A DNA stretch of 64,000 nucleotides from the NCBI GenBank assembly GCA_951799425.1, contig OX637398.1, positions 744,001 through 808,000 on the forward strand, in the 5' to 3' direction. The notes under the pieces are model-generated. The model worked only from the letters and a program-made list of their open reading frames with translations, was not told the origin of the DNA and searched no databases. The stretch is from Ilex aquifolium. Lineage: Eukaryota > Streptophyta > Magnoliopsida > Aquifoliales > Aquifoliaceae. Below, in pieces: positions 34,689-47,717 of the stretch (position 1 is its first letter; each line of letters begins with the position of its first letter). The translations under genes and the position numbers were made by a program.

Positions 34689-35728
34689 TTGTGTAGTGGG
34701 AAACTCCTACAATTTATTAAGTAGCAACTCCACACCCACGATACCGCATTGTGAAGAGTTGGAAAATAGCTGTTGGGCCTATGATTTTCATACAAAAGTG
34801 GATTTTGAGGAATCTTAAACAAATGGGAGCATAGCATAGTGCAGCAATGGCCCGACAGCGCAATCATGTGTTATCAGAATTTCGATGTAAGCGTGGTAAC
34901 AAAGCTAAACTTTTTCCATTGAACTTTTGAGCTTTTTTATTGATTTTTGACCTGCATCAAAAATATAGCATCATATCGTCTAAGGGTTAATTTAAGTGAC
35001 CTGTCCTAAATTTCATCGAAAATCAAGAGTTCGAGATTTATTTATTTAATACAAGAGACAAGGCATATTTCTTATCAAGCCAAAAACTTGAATTTTGAAC
35101 TTACTTTCATCTTGATCGAGATTATATGCACTTTTTAACAAGAAATTTCGCTAAAGAAATGTTACCTTGAAACCATTCACGCATAACAAACCTTGGATAC
35201 CTACAATTATTCATTTAATCATAAGTATCGATGAAATCTGAGGGACACCACCACTTATCAAATTGAACACATTTGAATTTATGATTCATTGCAAGTTAGA
35301 TACCACACCACTGAACTACTCATTCAAGTTCGAAGGTGATATTGTTAATCTCATAAATTCAACAAAAGCTTTGTGTCATTGTCAGCAACAATATATTATT
35401 ACCTCATAGACTCATTTGTATTATGCCTTGCGTCATACATGAATATATTCATTTTTCGATCAGGTCCACCGCCCATTTGGAGAACAACTTGCTATCCGAA
35501 ACCGACATTACCCAGAATTATCAAGCTTATATTTTTGGTCAATCGACAAAGCCATAATGCGTAATGTTATAGCCAAGACATCCTGTGAAACTGAACTGAA
35601 AGCTCATGTTTGATGTATAAAAAACCAAACATAAACCTAAAATCATACGACAATTGTCTCTTTAACAGTACAATCCTGTGAAAATCAAACATCTTATATG
35701 CCCACTTGTGTGGATAAGAACTCAAGAC
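34689..35728. other. Intergenic, no gene seen
   Basis: Spacer between the tRNA and the Tourist cluster; nothing recognised. Confidence 0.4.
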
Positions 35729-36045
35729 GGATTTACACTTTCTATCCTTCCTACTTTCCATCCTTCCTAATTTTAAAATTTTAAAATTTTTTTTTAAATT
35801 TTTTTAAAATATATATATATATAAATACATATTTTATCATTGTATTTTTATATGAAATTAATGTATATATATGTATATATTAAAAGATATATAGACAAAT
35901 AAGATACATCTCAACACTAATAATTTACTTTCCATCCACTTTCCTTCCGATTTTGGAGGGATTGATTTTGGTGAGTTGGAAGGAAAGTTAATCCATCCAC
36001 TTTTCCATCCTTCCAACTTTCCATCCTTCCACTTTTTCATCGTAC
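35729..36045. mobile_element. Tourist-like copy, right part only
   Basis: The phrases GACAAATAAGATACATCTCA and TTGGAAGGAAAGTTAATCCA are nearly identical to 36600-36720. It ends near ATCGTACCAAACGGAACA. A matching left terminus is absent, so the copy is truncated. Confidence 0.6.
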
Positions 36046-36202
36046 CAAACGGAACAGAGTCATTGAAGATAAGAATGTGTCTCTTAACATATTTGATTAT
36101 TTTGATGCTAGGATGGACAATTAAGGCAAGTGGCCTGGGGAAGAATGGTCGCTTACGGTGCGTTTAGTTGGGTGGATGAAAAAATTGAAGGATGGAAAGT
36201 AA

Positions 36203-36835
36203 TGCTCCGTTTGGTAGGAATGATGGAAAGTAGGAGGGATACACTTTCTATCCTTCAAGGAAGGAAAGTAGAAATGATACACTTTCATTTCTTTGTTTGG
36301 TTGGATGAATGGAAAATACAAATGACTAAATTTTTTTTTTTTTTTTGTGCTGGCTAAGATTAGGGGTGACAATCGAGTCGTATCGTGTCAAATTCGTGTT
36401 GAGTCATTACGGGTTTGTGTCGAACATTAGTCAAACCTAACTCAACTCATTTAACTAATTGTGTCGTGTCGAGTTGCGAGTTGATCTATTTATTTTTATT
36501 TATTTTTATTTATTTTTAATTTTTTAAAATTTTTAAAAAATATATATTTTATCATTGTATTTTTACATGAAATTAATTTATATATAATATATGTATATAT
36601 TAAAATATATATAGACAAATAAGATACATCTCAGCACAAATAATTAACTTTCCATCCACTTTCCTTCCGATTTTGGAGAGATTGATTTTAGTGAGTTGGA
36701 AGGAAAGTTAATCCATCCACTTTTCCATCTTTCCTACTTTCCTTTCTTACCAAACATGATGTTTTATCTATCCCTCCCACTTTCCCACTTTCCAACTTTC
36801 CATCCTTTCATTTTTCCATCGTACCAAACGGAGCA
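36203..36835. mobile_element. Tourist-like element with TAA TSD
   Basis: The left end is TGCTCCGTTTGGTAGGAATG and the right end CATCGTACCAAACGGAGCA. TAA flanks it at 36200-36202 and 36836-36838. The inner part 36362-36480 begins TAGGGGTGACAATCGAGTCG and looks like a fragment of a hAT MITE (compare 12616-13083) inserted into it. No coding capacity. Confidence 0.75.
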
Positions 36836-36959
36836 TAAGAGTGATACATTTTTCATCCTTCAAGAGAAGAATCTTTTTTTCGCTCTTTTGTGTTTGGTAG
36901 GAGAGACAGAAAGTAGAAAGTATGATTTTTCTGTGTTTGGTAGGAAGAAAAAGTGAAAG

Positions 36960-37275
36960 GATAAAAAAAAATATAAATACATATTTTATCATTATATCTA
37001 TATATAATATTAATGTATACATAATATTTAATAGATAAATATGATATATGTATATATTAAAAAATATATAAGTAAATAGAATACATTGTAACACACATAA
37101 TTAATTTTTTATCCACTTTTCCTCCCAATTTTGAAGGGATTGATTTTGATGAATTTGAATGAAAGCTAATACATCCACTTTTCGCTTGTTTTCTTTCCTT
37201 ATTAAACATGATATTTTATCTATCTTTCTAATTTTTTTATCCTTTCATTTTTTATCGTATCAAATAAAGTATGTG
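36960..37275. mobile_element. Older, diverged Tourist-like copy
   Basis: It follows the order of the two copies to its left (ATACATATTTTATCATT, GGGATTGATTTTG, ATCGTATCAAAT) but with many changes. It is the oldest of the three neighbouring copies. Confidence 0.55.
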
Positions 37276-38059
37276 TTTAAAGGGGCATTCCTCTCTGGTG
37301 CAATTGCATTTGGTAATGAAGAGAAAAAATTCATACAAAAGTAAAATATAATCAAGCTATCAAAAGAATTAAAATGCATGCACACATAGGTTTTATTTTC
37401 TTTATTTTGTAATTAACAAAAAAACCAAATGGAATCTAACAACTTGCCTGATAATACCAAAAAAACGCTCTTCCCATAGCTCATGGTCAGGTGGGTTATT
37501 CCTATCTCCTCAATTAGCCAAAATAAAAAAGTGGGGGAAAAAAAAGGACACCGTCCCTGTCAAGTGTGAAAGAGGACAGCAGCAAGCAACTATATATTTA
37601 AATGGGGAACCCATGAGAACCTTGTGGACCTGATCTCGTCGGACACACATCAGTTACGGGAGGCCTTTTTTTAATACTAATAATGAAGGCAAGGACAAAT
37701 TATTTGAGTCGAAAATGAGTCAACTCTGTAATAGTTTAATCTGTTGATAAGTTGAGGGACATTTAGTCAACAATGCTACCATGACCAAGATTTTTTATCA
37801 AAGCATAATATTACTAGAGTTCAGTACAACAATTGAAATTATAAGGAGGTCCGGTGTAAACGACACGGAGTACGAGTAAATATTAGGTGTAATGGTTATA
37901 CTATGTCAATAATACTGATGTGATATAACTATTCAATGAAAAATTTAACAAAATAGATAAAATGAAACTCACTTCTTATCATGTAAATGATTATATATTA
38001 CATGATTGAGTAGATATGATTTTTTGTGGAGTTCACTTGCAGACTTATTTACTCAGAAT
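37276..38059. other. Intergenic, no gene seen
   Basis: AT-rich spacer without recognisable genes. Confidence 0.4.
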
Positions 38060-38221
38060 AATGTTATACAACTCAAATAAAATTTAAAAATCATAACTCA
38101 AATGTATATTATCTCTTGGATGAATGAGTCTCACTGAAAAAATTGATGAGACTCACTCATTTAATGGATGATATGTATTTGTGTTGTAGTTTTTTGAGTT
38201 TTATTTGACTTGTGTAACATT
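38060..38221. mobile_element. Small MITE (AATGTTA family)
   Basis: The left end AATGTTATACAACTCAAATA and the inverse of the right end AATGTTACACAAGTCAAATA form a clear inverted repeat. The centre repeats GAGTCTCACT/ACTCACTCAT words. It is close to 48572-48745. Confidence 0.65.
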
Positions 38222-38479
38222 ACTTATTTAATAAACGATTACATCACGTGTCACTGCTGATTTAGTATGAGAGTTATGCCCAATATATTTTTCTTAATTA
38301 CATGGGTTTTTCTTTGTACATTTTACCCTATTTTAACGTCAATGGTTTTTTTATTTTTGTGTCTGAACGACAATGGTGTTGGGTTTCTTTTGTGGAGTCT
38401 AGTTTGTGCGTGTGATCCGGACGATGACCTGACCCGGCCCGAAATAATGTTGCGTTTCTTTAATGAGATTTTTTTTAAG

Positions 38480-38780
38480 GTTTAGTCTATGGAGCGGAGG
38501 CTGGGGCCGAGGGGGCCCGGGGGCAACGCCTCTGGGAAAAATTTTTGGGCTTGTTTTGGTGATTAGGGTTTATTGATACTGTACGGCCGTCAGACTCTCT
38601 CTGTATTCTTTTTCTTGAGAATAGTGAAATCCCTGCAGTGTCGTAGATGTAAGCAAATTGCCGAACCACGTAAATTTTGTATTGTGTAATTGTTTAAATT
38701 GTATTCTTATCATTTTTTTCATTGATTTCACTTTATTGTCGTCGTTTAATTTCACAACAAATGATTGGATGTGCCCTTTA
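38480..38780 (+). mobile_element. Probable LTR retrotransposon remnant
   Basis: A G-rich block GGGGCAACGCCTC is followed by TTCTTTTTCTTGAGAATAG, then GCCGAACCACGTAAATTTTG and TGTGTAATTGTTT. This order resembles the end of many plant Ty1/copia LTRs. No internal domains or second LTR are visible. Confidence 0.4.
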
Positions 38781-39253
38781 GTCATGTTCTGAGAGATGCT
38801 AACAGAACTCTCACAAAAAATATTCCCCCCCGAATTAAAACGACAGGTATATAACGTTTGTCAAACACGTCCTTACACTTTCGAAAGCAACATTTGGGAC
38901 GTAAGATGCAGAATCACCTCAACGTGTCTTCTTGTCCTCTGCCTCTGCGACAATGATGCTCAGCCAGAAGCACACTGGCACTGCACACCAGCAGAAATGG
39001 CATTTTCACAATTATCTCAAACATCAGGGTCTTACTAGTTTCTCCCCCACAAACCGATCATATACCAATACCAATACCAATATATATATAGTATTATCAA
39101 CTGAATCATTTCTCCGACTTCTTTGCTCTGCGGTGCCTTAAAATAACAATAGCATCTTTGAATTGCTAAAAATTCTTTTGGGTCATACATACATCTTCAA
39201 ACCCCCATTCCAGCAAAAACACAGAAAATCAAAGATTTCCATATTGACTCAAC

Positions 39254-42200
39254 ATGGTTCGTTTGAGAGAGGGGCTTAGTTTTCTTTTCAGTAACCGATG
39301 GCTGGTGTTTGTGGCAGCAATGTGGATACAATCGTGTGCGGGGATTGGGTACCTTTTTGGGAGTATATCGCCGGTGATAAAGAGCTCTTTGAACTACAAT
39401 CAGAAGCAGATTGCGAGGTTGGGTGTGGCTAAGGACCTTGGGGATAGTGTTGGATTCTTGGCTGGTAGTTTGTGTGAAGTCTTGCCTTTATGGGGTGCTC
39501 TTCTTGTTGGTGCTGTGCAGAACTTTGTTGGGTATGGTTGGGTTTGGCTCATCGTTACAGGTCGAGCTCCAACTTTGCCATTGTGGGCTGTGAGTACCAA
39601 TGCCTTTGTCTCTCTCATCATCTTATTGTGTTCATTTACTCTGTTTTTTGCTTTTCTTGTTTGTTTCTGTTATTTTAGAAAATTGTAACAGATATATAAG
39701 GTGATTTGGTTCGTTTCTAAACATTCTGCAGAATCCGATTTGTGAATATTTGAACCAAATTTCCATGTTAGATTCAATCGGGAAATTATTCTTTCTTTTT
39801 GATTCTTCTGATGGATATTTGTTATTACCTACTTTCTGGAATTGTCTCTGTTTGAAACATGCACATACTATTCATATATTCTGATTGGCATTCTTGTATA
39901 TCCGGATGTATCTTGCTTTCAAATTTTCAATTGGTTGCCACAAGGTATTTGTTTATCAGCCATCTTTCAATTAACTTTCCAATTTTATTTATTCAGACCT
40001 TTCATTTCCTCTCCTTTGTTGTTAGTATGTTTGTGGGAAGTTCCTTCGCCACCTCAACCTCAAGTAATGCATCAAACATGAATTGCTAGTTCCCAGAGGT
40101 GCACCGGGAATTCTATTTCCATTTATTTTGTCTTTAATACTTAAAAAGTCTTGTAGGCCAAAAAAGAAACCGGAAAATTTTAGAATGCATTTATGATTGT
40201 ACACCAAATATAAATTAATAATAGCATCTAGTAGTTTTGGTCTAGGAAATTTATTTGTTCATGTATATTCTTGGATTTCTGAGGTGATTCAGCTTGAATT
40301 CAGATGAACAGATTGTATGACTTAGTTTGCCTCTATCATTTCTCGATACTGGCTATGATTCCATGGATCCTCGACAGTGTCGCACATATAAGATGTTTCC
40401 TGGATCAAATGAATTGTTGGGTCAATTGCTCATTATTGCTCAATATTGTCTGGTGTAATTGGTTATCTATGTGGAATCTTTCTTGGAGCGAATATCCTTT
40501 CTCTTGTATGTTCTGAGTTATGAGTCAATACAGCTCTACTTTGAATTTGACACTCAAAGGGATAATCTAATGAGGAACTTGCTCCTTTTGGATAATACAG
40601 CTGGTGTAAAGAAGTTAATTTGTTTTGCGTCTTATTCGTAAACGTGGCTTTTCTTTCCTGTTGCAATTGGACAAAACTACAAAGTCTTTTTGCTATTTAT
40701 TCAAAGCATGGGATTGTCACCTAAGTTGGGCAACAATATGGATATCTCGTTGTCTCCTAGCAGCCAATTTGCCAAATTAAAGAAACAACTGGACAACCCA
40801 TAATGATATCTGTTGGTATCGTTGTTATCATCTACTATCAGAGCTTATGATAACGTCTCCCAAACTAGTATATGAGTCAGATGTGCCTCTCAACTTGTCA
40901 ATTCGTTTTGAGTTAGAGGTTTTAACATTATACCAGAGTTGGGTTGTGGGAGGTTTTGGACGATATTCTCTACTTCCGTTTTATTTATTTGGTAGTTAGT
41001 TTGCCCTTGTTTATGCCATAAGTGCAAGCTTTTGGAGTAATTGGTTGTCTAACATATTATGTTTCATTAAGGTCATGAGTTCATGTCTCGCAATCAGTCC
41101 ATGGTTCCCCCACTGTGTTTGTGTATGGAAATGCACCAGCCTTTATGTTTGTACGTATCTTTCTTGTACAAGTGGGGGTTCCGGGTGTTGAGGGCACAGT
41201 ATCCTATTCTTCTTCGAATTCTTTTAACGGGGGAGAATGGCATTTCGAATTTATTTATCGTATTTTCAATTAATGGAAACTGATTATCTTTGATTTCTTG
41301 TCTTGGAAGTTTGAAAATAAAATTCTTACAAATAATTGTTCGAATGAACCTAACTTGTGTTGGAATATTGATCCCATTTGAATTGATTAAGAGTGGTGTA
41401 AGTGTTAGAGCAGTTGTTCTCATGACATATTTATCCAGTGATTCACCAGAAAACATTTTCAGTTTGGTTCCTCTTCTTCTGGCTGGATTGATGTCACCAA
41501 CATATCTTCAAAATGAGTCTTGTTTAACACAAGTAGCACACTGATTCTGGGTTCAATGTTACGATACTTGCATAAATGCTTTATGTTTTGGAGGTTTTTT
41601 TCTTATAATCCAAGACAACTTAGCAGAAACTTTAATTTTATATATAATGCTGCCTTAGTCAAATTATCATTTAATATCATTATATGCAGATGTGCATTCT
41701 TATATTTGTTGGAACAAATGGTGAGACCTACTTTAATACAGCAGCACTAGTCTCATGTGTGCAAAACTTCCCCAAAAACCGGGGTCCTGTGGTGGGAATA
41801 CTGAAGGGCTTTGCTGGGTTGGGGGGTGCGATTCTGACTCAGATATATGCGGTAATGCATACCCCCGATCATGCTTCACTCATATTTATGGTTGCAGTAG
41901 GGCCAACAATGGTGATTATCGCACTTATGTTCATTGTCAGGCCTGTTGGAGGTCACAGGCAAGTCCGGCTATCTGATGGGTCAAGTTTTTCATTTATCTA
42001 TGCTGTGTGCCTTCTTCTGGCTGCTTATCTGATGGGGGTTATGCTCGTTGAAGATCTAGTTGATGTGAGCCACACTGTGATCATAATTTTCACAGTGATT
42101 TTATTCATTCTTTTATTAATCCCAATTGTGATCCCCACCTGGCTGAGTTTTTCCCCAGAGCCAAGAGATCCAACAGAAGAGGCTCTTTTACTTGAGCCAC

Positions 42201-43223
42201 ATAAACAAGACCCTGGAAAATCTGGAAATGATGTGCACGAGGTCATATTTAGTGAGTTGGAAGATGAGAAGCCTAAGGAAGTGGACTTGCTTCCAGCTTC
42301 GGAGAGGCAAAAAAGAATAGCACAACTTCAAACAAAACTATTTCAAGCAGCTGCAGAAGGAGCAGTGAGGGTCAAGAGGAGAAGGGGGCCGCACAGAGGG
42401 GAAGACTTTACATTGATGCAAGCTTTGATAAAGGCAGATTTCTGGCTTATCTTTTTCTCACTCCTATTGGGTTCTGGATCCGGTTTGACCGTGATTGATA
42501 ATCTGGGTCAGATGAGCCAGTCTTTGGGATATGATAACACACATGTATTTGTTTCCATGATCAGCATTTGGAACTTTCTCGGCCGGATTGGTGGCGGTTA
42601 CTTCTCTGAGTTAATTGTCAGGTACAAGTTGGATTAACTTACTCCTGGATCCTAGCTAACTTTATTATGATTAGTTTTGGCTTGTATCTTTCTCATCTGA
42701 ACTTTCCATGGTGCTGAATAGGGACTATGCTTATCCAAGGCCAGCAGCCATGGCTGTCGCCCAAGTAATAATGGCAGTTGGGCTTTTCTTCTTTGCTGTG
42801 GGTTGGCCTGGAGCTATGTACATTGGGACTCTGTTAGTCGGGCTTGGTTACGGGGCCCATTGGGCCATTGTGCCGGCTACTGCATCTGAGTTATTTGGCC
42901 TAAAGAAGTTCGGGGCGTTATACAATTTTCTCACTCTAGCAAACCCTGCAGGTTCACTAGTCTTCTCAGGTCTACTTGCTAGCAGTATATATGACATGGA
43001 AGCAGAGAAGCAAGCTCGGAATCACCATCAACAAAGCATGGTATCAGTTTTTTCAGGCATTCTTAATTTGGCTGAACCACTCAAGTGTGAAGGTGCAATA
43101 TGCTTCTTCTTGACTTGCATAATAATGTCGGGGCTCTGCATTATTGCGTTTGTTTTAACCATGATTCTTGTTTACCGGACTAAGAGTGTTTACACTAACC
43201 TCTATGGAAAATCTCGTACTTAA
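39254..43223 (+). CDS. Nodulin-like major facilitator superfamily transporter (NFD4-like)
   Basis: Three exons: 39254-39589, 41690-42621 and 42722-43223, GT-AG introns with matching phases, 589 residues. The N-terminal half fits the nodulin-like domain (PF06813) with MWIQSCAGIGYLFGSISP, LPLW at the first junction, and GTNGETYFNTAALVSCVQNF then FPKNRGPVVGILKGFAGLGG just after it. A hydrophilic loop of about 90 residues (SPEPRDPTEEALLLEP to KRRRGPHRGEDF) separates the halves. The C-terminal half carries LGRIGGGYFSE and WAIVPATASELFGLKKFGALYN. About twelve membrane spans are expected. Substrate is unknown; family members are plasma or organelle membrane carriers. Intron 1 is 2.1 kb. An AATAAA lies at 43592. 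Confidence 0.94.
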
Positions 43224-43591
43224 GACTAGTGGGAACAGAACTAAATCAGGTTTTCAAAATTCAATTACTCAGACCGGTGTTGATTACATACAACTTCCAA
43301 TTGAAGCGAATGTCTGTCTCCAACCTCTGGATGACAAATGCGAGCACTTTCGAGGGCCATCAGCTGGAGAGTGGAAACGAGACATAATCTAGGCATTACC
43401 AGATTGTCATTGTTTCGCAGATGGGTGCTTTCTTGTTGTTGTGTGATGTAAGATGTTCTCTTTTTTGAATGTTGAGTGCTGTACATTTTTTCCTCCAATA
43501 GGACTGGAACTTTAAAATGTATTGGATTGCAAGGCATTGTTGAGTTTAAGTGGGGTAAAATCTGAACGTTTGTTGGAATGAAGTGTTGATC

Positions 43592-43597
43592 AATAAA
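43592..43597 (+). promoter_or_regulatory. Polyadenylation signal of the MFS gene
   Basis: AATAAA lies 369 bases past the stop codon in a GTTGATCAATAAAACAG context. The distance is plausible for a plant 3' UTR. Confidence 0.45.
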
Positions 43598-43699
43598 ACA
43601 GTTCAATGAGTGATTCTTGTTTTCTCCCAAATGTTCTTTTTCCAGTTTTAGAATGCCGCGTCTCAGCGTAGGCACTGTGATGTGATGAAAATTCAAAAT

Positions 43700-44341
43700 C
43701 TAAAGGAGAAGGCTACTTGTATCATCCTATATCACCAAGCCGTAAGCGTGTTGCGTGATGTATGATTAATCCCCAAAACAATATGGACAGTTCCACCGTG
43801 AGCAGTGTTGGCCAGATAAAGACATTGTAGGGGCTGAGAGCAGCTCAGAATGGTGATGATCATAAGGAAGAGGAAATTGTAGCAGGTATTGAAGGAGTTT
43901 TATTACCAGCCAAGTATATACATTGATTTTTTAACGGAAAGTGACGAAATTGTATCACTCATGTGACACAAATGAGTTGTAGTCCAGTCACGTGAACGAC
44001 ACAATCTGTTCTGTTATAAAATTTAATGGAGGCAGACAAAATGATTGAATTGATACAATTAGAGAGTTTTATGTCTCAATTGACACATAAAAAAAGTTTA
44101 GGAACTTAATTGACACAATAGTTATAGTTTGAAGGTCATATGTGTAGTTTACTCTTAATTATTTATTTGTTGTTATCTATCAATTCAATTAAAAAAATAA
44201 AATAACAAAAAAATACTCAAAAAGAAAATGACATTACTGACCTGAATTATCCAGTCATATATCGTTGTGGTGGTAGGGGTGTTTCAGTCAGAAAGAAAAC
44301 AACAGAACAGTGGTCACAGAAAAGGGTAGATAAATCTGTTT
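43700..44341. other. Spacer and promoter of SEC61 gamma
   Basis: No gene or transposon boundary was seen. The last 150 bases become C/T-rich, as for a leader. Confidence 0.4.
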
Positions 44342-44347
44342 CACGTG
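44342..44347 (+). promoter_or_regulatory. G-box CACGTG upstream of SEC61 gamma
   Basis: A palindromic CACGTG lies 125 bases before the start codon. G-box cores bind bZIP and bHLH factors, and ER-stress bZIPs use CACGTG-type sites. A link to ER-stress control is inference. Confidence 0.4.
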
Positions 44348-44472
44348 CTCTGCCGGCGTATTGCTTCTTCTCCCGTCTTGGTTCACGTTTCTCTCCATCA
44401 TCTTCATCTCTCAGATCTAAGCTAGGCTTTCTCTTTCTCTGTGTCTGTCTCTGTCTCGGCTACATACAAAAA

Positions 44473-44789
44473 ATGGACGCCTTGGACTCCGTCTTCGATC
44501 CACTGAGAGAGTTCGCTAAGGACAGCGTTCGGCTTGTCAAGAGGTGCCACAAACCCGATCGCAAAGGTAATAATTCTCTTCTTCTTAGGGTTTCGATCTG
44601 ACACTGTTCAGTCAACAATTGTGTAAACTTTCGTTGATTTTTACGATTATGATTGCGATGTGTGTTCGTGTAGAATTCACGAAGGTAGCGTTCCGCACAG
44701 CTATCGGATTCGTGGTGATGGGATTCGTAGGGTTCTTCGTCAAGCTGATATTCATCCCTATCAACAACATCATCGTCGGATCTTCGTAA
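44473..44789 (+). CDS. SEC61G: Protein transport protein Sec61 subunit gamma
   Basis: Two coding exons, 44473-44566 and 44674-44789, give 69 residues, the normal length for plant Sec61 gamma (SecE family, PF00584). The N-terminus [18 protein letters not shown] is the cytosolic amphipathic helix. [17 protein letters not shown] is the conserved ribosome-facing loop. About residues 38-60 ([20 protein letters not shown]) form the single membrane span, followed by NNIIVGSS. The protein clamps the Sec61 alpha channel in the ER membrane and is essential for cotranslational import. The stop codon is followed after two bases by a consensus donor (AAG|GTAATG), so a 2.9-kb intron probably lies in the 3' UTR with the next exon from about 47718. 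Confidence 0.96.
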
Positions 44790-45586
44790 AGGTAATGTTT
44801 CTTAAAGCGTATGCGTATATATGTGCTGCTTCGTCAATCGTCTTCAATTAGGTGATTTGATTGATTGACCTGCGTTACTACGGTAGTGAATGTATATCTT
44901 TTTGGTATGGTTTGATGGAGTTTAGTTTTTCTCCTGTGTTCAAACAATTGATGTTGTTTATAAGTCTATTGTTTGTGAGGAATGCTTTTGTTCAATTTTG
45001 ATCTGTATTTTAGGTACTAGTTGTTTTTGGCTTTGTTAGTATTGGCTGTTAGCTACGAATTTTGATGGTTATGTCAAGATTTGCGTTCTTTTGTTGGGAA
45101 ATACTGTTTCCTGATTTCTCTAATCTGAAGATGTGTCTCACTTTGATCTATATGTCTGATATGGAAGCGACTCAGGAGGTGCAATGAAAATAACAAAAAG
45201 GATATGACTAACGTCAGTATCCATGATATGAAACTCACCGGAGAGAAAACTTGAGAGACCAGAGGTTGAATTTATTGATAACATATTCCCTGATCTTGCA
45301 GTTTGCATCTCTCAAACATAAAATCATGCTGTATAATAGAATAAGATTTTATTCTTTCAAAAAACCATAAGAGAAAAGTCTGAGTTGGAACACAGAACGC
45401 AATACTAAGGGCTAGAATTAAGGCTGAATCACCAGTGAACAAGTCATTTTTGCAGATAAAGTTAGTCTCAAGCCAAAGCATTCCATAAATAGAAAATTCA
45501 TCGATCGATGTCAAGGAATTTGGCCCACGTGTGGAAAGTCATTGATACATGAGTCTCCTCTACTTGGAAAAACTTGATCTCAAGAT

Positions 45587-46198
45587 CAGGGTGGCCGAGA
45601 CATTTTGGGGCCAAAAGCAGAAAAGATAAATGAGGCCTTTTTATTTTAATATTAATAATAATTTTTATTTTTTATTTTTTAAATACAAAAATATTAATTA
45701 AATTTTTATATTCAAATTTTTGTTATCATATTTGAACTTAATGGTAAGAGAGAGTGAGAGAGAGAAAGAATGATCAAAAAAATAGTAAGTTTAAACTTGA
45801 TTTTTTTTAGGGTTAAAACTAGATTTTTTAGTAGTTTTAGTTTTACATTTAGTTTTTTTTCTTTATTTTAAAAAATAAATTTTAGGGCCTTTTAATTTTA
45901 CGGCTGAATTAATAGGCCCAATCTATTTAAGTTGAAATATTTTGTTTAGGCATGGATTTAAATTTTTTGTTTGGACTATTACTGTACACCTATAAATTAT
46001 GGGTCTTCCTTGAAGTGAGGCCTTAAATTTTTTTTTTTATTGGACTTGTATTTTTATAAGGCTTTTTTTAGGACTGAAAATATTTATAGATTTAATTTTT
46101 TTACATGAATTATTTATGATATTTAAAAATTTGGGGCCTTTTTTAAAAATGGGGCTTAAAGCCTAAGCTTTTTTGATAACACTGTTGAGCCGCCCCTG
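45587..46198. mobile_element. hAT-type MITE in the SEC61 gamma 3'-UTR intron
   Basis: The left end is CAGGGTGGCCGAGACATT and the inverse of the right end CAGGGGCGGCTCAACAGT. Flanks CTCAAGAT and GTTAAGAT agree at 6 of 8 positions. GGGGCC, GGCCTTTT and AATAATTTTT words fill it. Same family as the outer element at 17497-20020. Confidence 0.65.
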
Positions 46199-46239
46199 GT
46201 TAAGATTTGGATAGAGGGACGTTCAACATGATACTCCAA

Positions 46240-46795
46240 ATCTATGAAGTACGAACACTCTCGAGAATGTGACGTATCTGTGTCGGACACCGACACTCTT
46301 CGGATACTCTTGGACACGTGTTCGATACTCTTTTATCCGTGTCCATAATTAAATGATAAAATTTTAATTTCTGACACGTGTGTAACACTTCTTTGGTGAT
46401 GTGTCCGACACTTCTTTGGAACGTGTCTACTACTAAACAATAAACATGTGTTGAAATGTAATTAACAAATTTTAAAAATTTAAGAATGTATAATTACTAA
46501 CACTAGACATTTTAAAAATCTATGAAGTACGAACACTCTCGAGAAGGTGACGTATCCGTGTCGGACACCGACACTCTTCGGATACTCTTAGACACGTGTT
46601 CGATACTCTTTTATCCGTGTCCATAATTAAATGCTAAAATTTTAATTTCTAACACGTGTCTAACACTTCTTTGGTGATGTGTCCGACACTTCTTTGGAAC
46701 GTGTCTACTACTAAACAATAAACATGTGTTGAAATGTAATTAACAAATTTTAAAAATTTAAGAATGTATAATTACTAACACTAGACATATTAAAG
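46240..46795. repeat. Two tandem copies of a 278-bp unit
   Basis: The second copy starts at 46518 with ATCTATGAAGTACGAACACT, exactly as the first at 46240. Only a few bases differ. Each unit is rich in GTGTCGGACACCGACAC and related palindromic words. A further block of CGTGTCGTGTCG sequence lies at 47060-47190, so the unit may belong to a larger degraded transposon. Confidence 0.9.
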
Positions 46796-47717
46796 TTGTA
46801 CTAAAAATATAATAATAAATACAAAAGATGTGTATAAATTTAAAAAAAGATGAATTGAGAAAATGAGAGCAATTATTAAAATTATATATTATATACACAT
46901 TATCTACAAAAAAAAAATGATGATTTTTAATCTAAAAATTTACATAGGTGATTACACATAAGATTTACTTATCATAAACTACTGATTTTTTTATTAATTG
47001 CATATCATTATCATTATATTTGCGATAAATTATATATAAAAAAATAATTTTTTGTAGCGTATCCCCAACGTGTTCGTGTCCTATTTTTTTGAGAAATATC
47101 GTGTTTGCATATTCGTGTCGTGTCGTATCTATGTCTCATGTCCGAGTCGTGTCATATCCATGTCTCACGTCCATGTCCGTGCTCCTTAGCTCCAAACAAA
47201 TCTGCTTTAAACAGCTCAATATGTTTGTACCTATCTGCAGCCTATATTTACGTAGCATTAGGCTCTTCAAAATTGTTGTTTACTCAATTTGCTTTAATCT
47301 CCAGCTTTAACTTTAGATTAGAGTTCTCCTTACCTTTTTCTTCAGTGACAAACTCGATTTTCCCAAGCAGAAATGTGGATTGATCTTTCTCAATTCCCAT
47401 GCTTTCAATTTGTTTGTCATACAGACTTTTCTGTCGAAACTTTACTCTACTGATATTATTCCCAATGAATCTTTGATTTGTTGTTGCTTTCGTTGTGTTT
47501 TTGCTTTTATTTCTGGCACATTTAGCTTTTTTTTACTAAACTTTAGTTTCTGTATGTTTGACAAGAAAGATCAGTTCCTTTCTGCCTTCATCTCATTATT
47601 TTTTTCAGAATACTTAGAATTGGATTTTTTGTTATCGAACAAAATTTATTTTAAGTGATTTCTATAATGGGATAATTTTATTTGTTGTCATTGGCTGAAG
47701 CTATATTGTGAGTGCAG

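Noticed and set aside
41094..41456. 120-codon minus-strand frame
   Set aside because: It lies in intron 1 of the MFS gene and has no recognisable features.
43265..43696. 143-codon minus-strand frame
   Set aside because: It overlaps the MFS 3' UTR in antisense; no family signature.
46240..46795. CRISPR-like array
   Set aside because: Only two long direct units of 278 bp without spacers in a plant intron; it is a tandem duplication.
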